Assembly (NCBI GenBank): GCA_028554755.1
Contig: JAPTOF010000011.1
Location: 1,364,001 to 1,428,000 of the forward strand
DNA: 64,000 bases
Direction: 5' to 3'
Source of the DNA: Cordia subcordata
Lineage: Eukaryota > Streptophyta > Magnoliopsida > Boraginales > Cordiaceae
Below are positions 58,262 to 64,000 of the stretch, piece by piece (within the stretch, counting starts at the first letter, position 1; every line of letters starts with the position of its first letter). The notes under the pieces are model-generated. The model made no database searches and was not told where the DNA came from. It worked only from the letters and a program-made list of their open reading frames with translations. The translations under genes and the position numbers were made by a program.

Positions 58262-59535
58262 GTTTTCACTTAGTCTTAAGTTCATTTGGAGAGATTCAAA
58301 CACTTGGAACAAATGCTACTCAAGGATTTTGTACAAGAATTACTAGGATGGAAGGGGAGTTTTTTATTCTCACTTTCATCCTCTATTTTATTATGTTTGA
58401 GTAGATTTGTTTAGGGTGATGACACTTGTGCAATGGGTTGATTCTTTACTTCTATATTATGGGATTCAATGGCTTAATGTATATACATATGCTATGTTCT
58501 TCTTGTTTCAATGGCTATTGCTCAATACATGTATAGGTGTTTGATAATATGCCTATGAGAGTTGCATATGTATAAATTGAAGTCTATTTGCTACTAAACA
58601 CCTCTAGTCCATTCTATAATCATGTCTATGTGTTTATGTATGGATCTTATGAAGTGGGTAATGCCTATATTCATGTCCATGTGTATGTTTGCATGCCTAG
58701 TAGTAAATATGACCTCAATATTGCATGCATGTTGGTTCAAAAGTGCTTTTAATGGTGTAATTTGAGCATGGCGATGTTTGGTAGTCGAATAGGTCCTTTT
58801 ATTCGTGAACACCTTGGCTTAGAACATGTATGAATACGTTAATAGATCAAATCTCGCTATTGTGACCCTAGAATGACGAAGCATAATTAAAGACTAGTCT
58901 AAATCGTGTCTCCTTTGGCTTTAAATCCAGCTAATAGCTTTCGGGTAGATTTAGTCGACTCTAGCAATACTAGGTCTTGGCTTTAAATCAAGCCAATGAT
59001 TTAGGTACTAGGGTAGGTTTGTTCTAGGTCACCTAGGAAGCTAGTTAGTCACTCTTAAGGCCCTAGGTCATAAGGACCATGCCGTAGCTTTAGGAGACGT
59101 CGCCTAGGGACGGACTCGCACTGAGTCCTAGGGGGAAATTAGATATTAACTAAGCAACCTAGTGAAAGAGCAATTAATGATCAAGCCATTCCATGCAATC
59201 CCATAGTATTAGAGTCTAAGATCACCCATTAACAAGTAGATGTCACCCTAATCCTTTCCATTTGTTAGTTCTCTCTAGATAGCTTGTCTCCATATTTCCC
59301 ATTCCCATAGTGTAGTTTTATTTACCTTAGTTAGAGCTCCTATTCAAAATCCAAAAAAAAAATCCCAAAAATAGATTGTCTAGGTTTCTTCTTAGGCATA
59401 CTCTAGAACACACACGTAGAGTCCATCCCACAACATAGCCTCCCTGTGGTTCGATACCTGTTCTAGCACATACTTCACTACATCGATCCGTGCACTTGCG
59501 GGTCTTTAGAGCTTGCACTCGAGAGACGACTATCA
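58262..59535 (+). repeat. Element C 3' LTR, first ~685 bp deleted
   Basis: It starts at the LTR position equivalent to about 53231 (TTTTCACTTAGTCTTAAGTT) and runs to GACTATCA, collinear with the 5' LTR. Confidence 0.8.
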
Positions 59536-60894
59536 CTAGACCGGTCAATAGGCCAAGGTCCCCCGTTGGATGCGATTGCTGCACCTATTTAAGCCCTTTT
59601 TTAGCCTGTTTTGGAGAGATTTTAAAAACCCTTTTTTTATCTCCAATTCACACACACACTTCTCACATGCAAAATGCTACTTTCACCCACCTCTAATACA
59701 CACATTAACACACACACACCCCTACCTAGAATTAAGTTAATTTTGAAGAATTCAAACATCATTTGGTGAAGATTTAAGGTGATTAAACTTGTGTAATGGG
59801 ATGATTTTTCATACTCTTTGTTTGGGGATTTTATTGGCTTATATATATGTGTACTTTGTTCTTATTTTGAGAAGCTTTGTATCATTTCATGTCCATGTGT
59901 TTGATGTAATGCTCGAATGAGTTGTATTTATATAGATTGAGTTGTATTTGCTATAGAACACTGCTAATCCTTAGATTATGCATGTTTATGTGTGTGATTA
60001 TAGATAATATGAAGTGGGTTGGTTCTATTCATGTCTATGTGAGTATGAAACATGCCTTGTGGTGAATACATGCTCAATTAATGCTACGTGTTGATGCTAG
60101 AATGCTTCTAATGGCGTAAAACAAACTTGTGTGCGTTGGTATCGTGAATAAGACGTCATATTCGCAACGCCTTACCTTAAAATATGTAAGACTATGCCTT
60201 TTAGATACTAATCCGCTTTAATGTCCCTAGAATGACGGTGTTTAAGTTAGGACTAGTATAGATCGAGTCCCTTTTGCTTTAAATCTAGCTAATGGGAGTC
60301 CGGATAAGCTTAGTCGACCATAGAAACCCTAGGTCTTAGCTTTAAATCTAGTTAATGGTTTAGGAACTAAGGTGGGATCATTCTAGGACACGTAAGTAAC
60401 TCCTTAGTCCTTCCTTAGCCTTAGGTACATAAGGACCACACCGTAGCTCTAAATGTGCACGCTTAGGGACAAACTCATATCGAGTCCTAGGGTGGAATTA
60501 GAATGCTAGCTAGTTGCTTAGTATTGGAGCTTTATTTAGTAAGCCAATATCTCGAATCCCATAGCATTGAGTTAAAGAGTCATTTGTTCACAAATGTAGG
60601 TCACCCTATCATCCTTCTATAGGTTTAATCCCCCTAAGATTACCTTAGTTCTTACTTTTTTCTTTCTAGGATCCATAATATAGTCTTTTGATTTCCCTCC
60701 TAGCTCCTTAAAATTTGAAAACACAAAAAAGATTACTAGTTTAGGTTTCTTTTTAAGCTTCCACTAGAACACACTAGCTTATGATTTTACCATACTTTGA
60801 GTCTCTCTTTAGTTTGACACCTATATTAGTACCCCTATATTGCATGCTCCGTATGCTTGGGGACTTTTTAGGGCTTGTGTTCAATGGCACATTA
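59536..60894 (+). repeat. Element B 3' LTR, second part
   Basis: After the CTAGA duplication it continues CCGGTCAATAGGCC..., equivalent to about 41318 onward in the 5' LTR, with the TATA-like CTATTTAAG near 59585. It ends GGCACATTA (terminal CA decayed to TA), just before GGTGT (60895-60899). Confidence 0.8.
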
Positions 60895-63220
60895 GGTGTC
60901 ATATGAATTGCTGAGTGAAAAGTGGTATTGTACCACTATTTAGCTAAGGGCAGCCATGTAAACCACTCCTGAGGACCGTTATACGTCATACATCTCAAAT
61001 AATTCTCTAAACATCTATTTACCATCTTAGTTTGGCCATTAGTCTAAGAGTGGTAAGTACTAGAATGATCGAGAGCCACCCTTGAGCACTAACTATCAAA
61101 CTTTACTAAGGAAAATTGTGTCCCTTTCATTAACAATAGTTTGAGGTAAGCCATGGAGTTTATATATGTTATCCAAGAAAGCTTGAGCCATTATAGCTGC
61201 TATATAAGGATAGGACAGTGTAATGAAGTAAGCATACTTAATTTGTCAACTACCACTAAGATGACATATTTATTATGATATTTTGGCACCCTGTACGAAG
61301 TCAAGGCTGATATCTTGCTAGACCTTTTCAGGGATTGGTAGGGGTTGCAAGAGTCTAAGGCTAGCCACACTCTCTCATTTGCATTTTTGATAGATATCAT
61401 ACTGCTTGACAAAGTTATAAATGCCGTTCTTCATCTTCATCTAATGGAAAACTACCTCAACCTGTGACTAGTAGCTAGATCCTTGAATATCCTCCAACTA
61501 CACTTGTATGATAAGTGGTGAGTAGCCATGTCCTAAGGTAAGCGACAGTCCCTACCACAATATGTCCTTTCTTGTAAAGAATCCCATTTTGAGTTGTGTA
61601 GCCTAGTTTACACAAAGGATTAGCCCTCAGTGTTTGCAATAGTTGTCGTAGTACAGGGTTAGAGTTGTATGAATCTTGATTTCCTGGAGGAGCTCACTTA
61701 TGACGTAGGATAGAGTAGCTAGTTAAGTTTTTGGCCTAGGCATCCTTAACAAAACATCGGCCATTGTGTTATATTTTTGTTTCTTGTATATGAAAGAGTA
61801 ATCAAATCCCATGAGTTTAGCTAGCCACTTTTGTTGGCTTGGAGTAGAAATCCTTTGCTTCAGAAGATATTCAAGGCTTTGATGATCAATTTTGATCACA
61901 AAATGTCTATCAATCAAGTAATGTATCCACTTTTCTACTACTGGTACAATTGTCAACATTTCCTTCTCATAGACTAAAAGTGCTTGATCTTTGGAAGATA
62001 AGGCTTTACTTATAAAGGCTATACGGTGGTTATTTTGCATCAGGACTGCTCCTATGCTAGTGCTGAAAACATCTGCCTCAATAACAAACTATAAGAAAAA
62101 GTCTGGGAAAGTAAGAACCTAGGTAGTTGTCATTGCAATTTTCAATTCACTAAATGCTTTCTCAACCATTAGGTTCCATATGAAGCCATCTTTCTTTGTT
62201 AGGTTAATTAGTGGTTTAGCCATTATGCCATAACCCCTAACAAACCTCTTATAATAGCTAGTTAGTCCAAGAAATGTCCTCTTTTCCTTAACTATTTGTG
62301 GAATTGGCCAATCTTGGATAGCTTGTGTTTTAGCATGATCTGGAGCAACAACCTCTACAAATATGATGTAGCCTACATAATTTGTCTTTCATTGACAAAA
62401 AGTATACTTGTTGAGCCTAATATGCAGACTGTTAGTCTGCAAGTTTTGAAAAGCCTGATTTGGGTGCAACAACTGGCTTGTCCAATTTGTGCTATATATA
62501 ATTATATCATCAAAGAAGACAAGGATGAATTTTCTTAGATAGGGCTGAAAATATGGTTCATGAGACTTTGGAATGTTGAAGGAGCATTTATGAGTCCAAA
62601 AGGCGTAATTATGAATTCATAGTGGCCATGATGAGATCCAAATGCTATTTTCTCAATATCCTATTCACTCATCCTTATTTGATGATATCCAGACCTGAGG
62701 TCTAGTTTTAAGAAGTATTTAGCAACCGTTAGCTCGTCCAAAAGCTCTTATATTACTGGAATTGAAAATTTGTCCTTTATTGCAACATTGTTAAGCTCTC
62801 TATAGTCCACATAGAATCTCTAAGAACCATCCTTCTTCTTCACCATAACAATGGGAGAAGAGTAAGGACTTACACTAGGCAGAATTAATCCAGAGATCAA
62901 CATGTCTAATTCAGTTTTCAATCTCATCTTTTTTGAATAGCTAGGTATCGACAAGGCTTGACATTTATAAGGGATATGCCCTCTTTTAACACAATCTTAC
63001 GATCATGTAGTCTAGTAGGAGGTAAATCTTTAGGGATATCGAATAGAATTGCATATTTAGTAAGCACAACTTGAAGTTCATGGGAGTGTTGTACCTTAGT
63101 CACAAACAAACTGCTGCTATTGTTAATTGATCCTATTTCCCAACGCTGGACAATTGTGAGGGACATCATAGTCAATTATGCAGTCGTGTGAAGGAGAACC
63201 ATGTTCAGAACAAATACTTT
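60895..63220 (-). pseudogene. Chromovirus pol, N-terminal half (protease end to integrase)
   Basis: Read on the minus strand, 63175-62924 carries the protease-RT linker (FDIPKDLPPTRLHDRKI). RT follows (SPYSSPIVMVKKKDGS, LDLRSGYHQIRM) with catalytic FFDD at 62517-62506. RNase H lies at 62040-61723 (IAFISKALSSKDQALLVYEKEML, STPSQQKWLAKLMGFDY). Integrase runs from about 61700 to the break at 60895. Stops are frequent, some Trp-to-stop or Cys-to-Tyr. The remainder is at 40859-40200. The lineage is inferred from the chromodomain there. Confidence 0.75.
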
Positions 63221-63341
63221 TGTATTATGATAATCAAATATGGAACAATTCAAATTTGCTTAGGTTTCTGTGTCTCCATCAATAAATGAGGGATTATGTT
63301 TTGTCACTAATTAGTGTGGTTTGAATCTAAACACATGTTTA

Positions 63342-63516
63342 GGCTTGTTTTGGAGTGTTTCAAAAATATTTATTTTTATTTTTAGAAGTAGAAAATTTGT
63401 TTTCCATAATTATTTCTTATCATTGTTTTTAAAAACTATTTCAAAACATTTGCTTTAAAAACCAAAAAAAAAATGAAAACAAATGATTTCGAACAAAAAC
63501 ACTTCCAAATAGGTCC
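63342..63516. mobile_element. Tourist-like MITE (~175 bp)
   Basis: The left end GGCTTGTTTTGGAGTGTTT pairs with the right end (reverse complement GGACCTATTTGGAAGTGTTT). TTA lies immediately outside on both sides (63339-63341 and 63517-63519), the target duplication of PIF/Harbinger Tourist MITEs. The interior is A/T-rich with further foldback. Confidence 0.6.
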
Positions 63517-64000
63517 TTAACTCTAAGATGATTTCCATGAGTGTCTGATCTATATATCTGGTTTTCCATTTGAGTTCAACCAAAGTTTGGCCCATACAAT
63601 GCATGGATTTTGATGTTAATATTATCAAATTCTACATATTTAATAATATTATAAAATTTATTTTAAATTAATTTATAAAATGTGAGTGGCAAGCTAACTC
63701 TAGAAAAGGAAGGGGGAGATGAGGGATGGAGAGGGGTGAATAGAGTGTGAAAAATTCTTCAATTGCAATAACCAAGAAATTCTCGATGAAGTATGAATTG
63801 AGCTAGTTGAGTTATATTGAAAAGTAAATACGCAAAGCAGAGAACATGGCAATTTATAATGGTTCGACCACCGAGCCCACATCCATTATCTAAGGATTCC
63901 CATCCTAGGATTTCCCAACAAGTCCACTGAAAACTTGAGTTTTTCACAAGTTGGCTAAGCTTAAAAACTAACTATTACAACCTTGATTTCTTCACAAAAT
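63517..64000. other. Unassigned DNA, possibly dispersed repeat
   Basis: From about 63700 the sequence (GGAGAGGGGTGAATAGAG, later GGTTCGACCACCGAGCCC) resembles a type of dispersed repeat common in plants, but I cannot assign it. No gene was seen before the window ends. Confidence 0.3.

Larger units (their letters stand above)
52547..59535 (+). mobile_element. Athila-type element C, inserted in the element B 3' LTR, internally deleted
   Basis: CTAGG (52542-52546) and CTAGA (59536-59540) flank it. Beyond it the element B LTR continues without loss. It holds a full 5' LTR, primer site, gag, protease and the first part of RT. Then a single deletion joins RT (58257) to the middle of the 3' LTR (58262). 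By comparison with B, about 4.3 kb is missing. Confidence 0.8.
40860..60894 (+). mobile_element. Athila-type Ty3/Gypsy element B (composite with two nested insertions)
   Basis: GGTGT is duplicated at 40855-40859 and 60895-60899. Removing the 20,035 bp and one duplicate puts the two halves of the chromovirus integrase back in one reading frame. The internal order is 5' LTR, tRNA-Asp primer site, gag, protease, RT, RNase H, integrase, long 3' noncoding domain, 3' LTR. This, with an RT of the FPLPF/YYCFLDGYS type, places it in the Athila lineage. It is interrupted by a solo LTR (48039-49917) and by element C (52547-59535). Every domain carries stops or frameshifts. Confidence 0.85.

Noticed and set aside
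53561..58812. Near-identical 72-codon minus-strand frames at 53561-53779 and 58594-58812
   Set aside because: They are the same segment of the two LTRs of element C. Identity reflects LTR duplication, not a gene family.

Overview
This is a plant nuclear window, most likely from a eudicot. It is AT-rich, one large split gene has GT-AG introns, and both flanks are packed with plant-type LTR retrotransposons: Athila-type and chromovirus-type Ty3/Gypsy, plus probable Ty1/Copia LTRs. No rRNA, tRNA or CRISPR was seen.

Region 1 (1-3685) is intergenic relics: a MITE-like inverted repeat and a fragment of the same LTR family that recurs as a solo LTR at 48039-49917. Region 2 (3686-18687) is a nested retrotransposon stack. 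The outer element A1 is bounded by the 5-bp duplication ACTAT. Its 3' LTR was split at 9188 by a second element of the same family, A2 (9189-16857, duplication CTTTT). A2's own 5' LTR was then hit by a B-type Athila element at 11016, and a later deletion fused B's 5' end to A2's interior. A1 and A2 carry no recognisable reverse transcriptase. They carry an acidic open reading frame of unknown function, preceded in A1 by two degenerate zinc knuckles. Region 3 (18688-22362) is intergenic, with a 1.47-kb solo LTR and a possible small minus-strand gene.

Region 4 (22363-34151) holds the only confidently intact gene: an 11-exon, 1781-residue BIG-type ARF guanine-nucleotide exchange factor of the Sec7 family, closest by recall to Arabidopsis BIG2. 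All exon phases agree. Intron 3 uses a GC donor. The protein would activate ARF GTPases at the trans-Golgi network. Region 5 (34152-40199) is 3' flank and intergenic DNA: a 0.45-kb tandem duplication, a 44-codon minus-strand ORF, a small Helitron, and a foldback/MITE element with a 7-bp duplication.

Region 6 (40200-63220) is a second nested stack. A decayed minus-strand chromovirus is split inside its integrase by a 20,035-bp composite: Athila-type element B (40860-60894, duplication GGTGT). B itself carries a solo LTR in its integrase (48039-49917, duplication ATAGG). Its 3' LTR is split by a third Athila-type element, C (52547-59535, duplication CTAGG/CTAGA). C lost most of pol and the start of its 3' LTR in one deletion. 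Region 7 (63221-64000) holds a Tourist-like MITE and unassigned DNA.

The most unusual material is the A1/A2 family. These elements share primer site, LTR architecture and a 3' noncoding domain with the autonomous B element, but replace gag-pol with a zinc-knuckle/acidic ORF. They look like non-autonomous partners mobilised in trans. All three families also share duplicated polypurine tracts and an unusually conserved LTR block.
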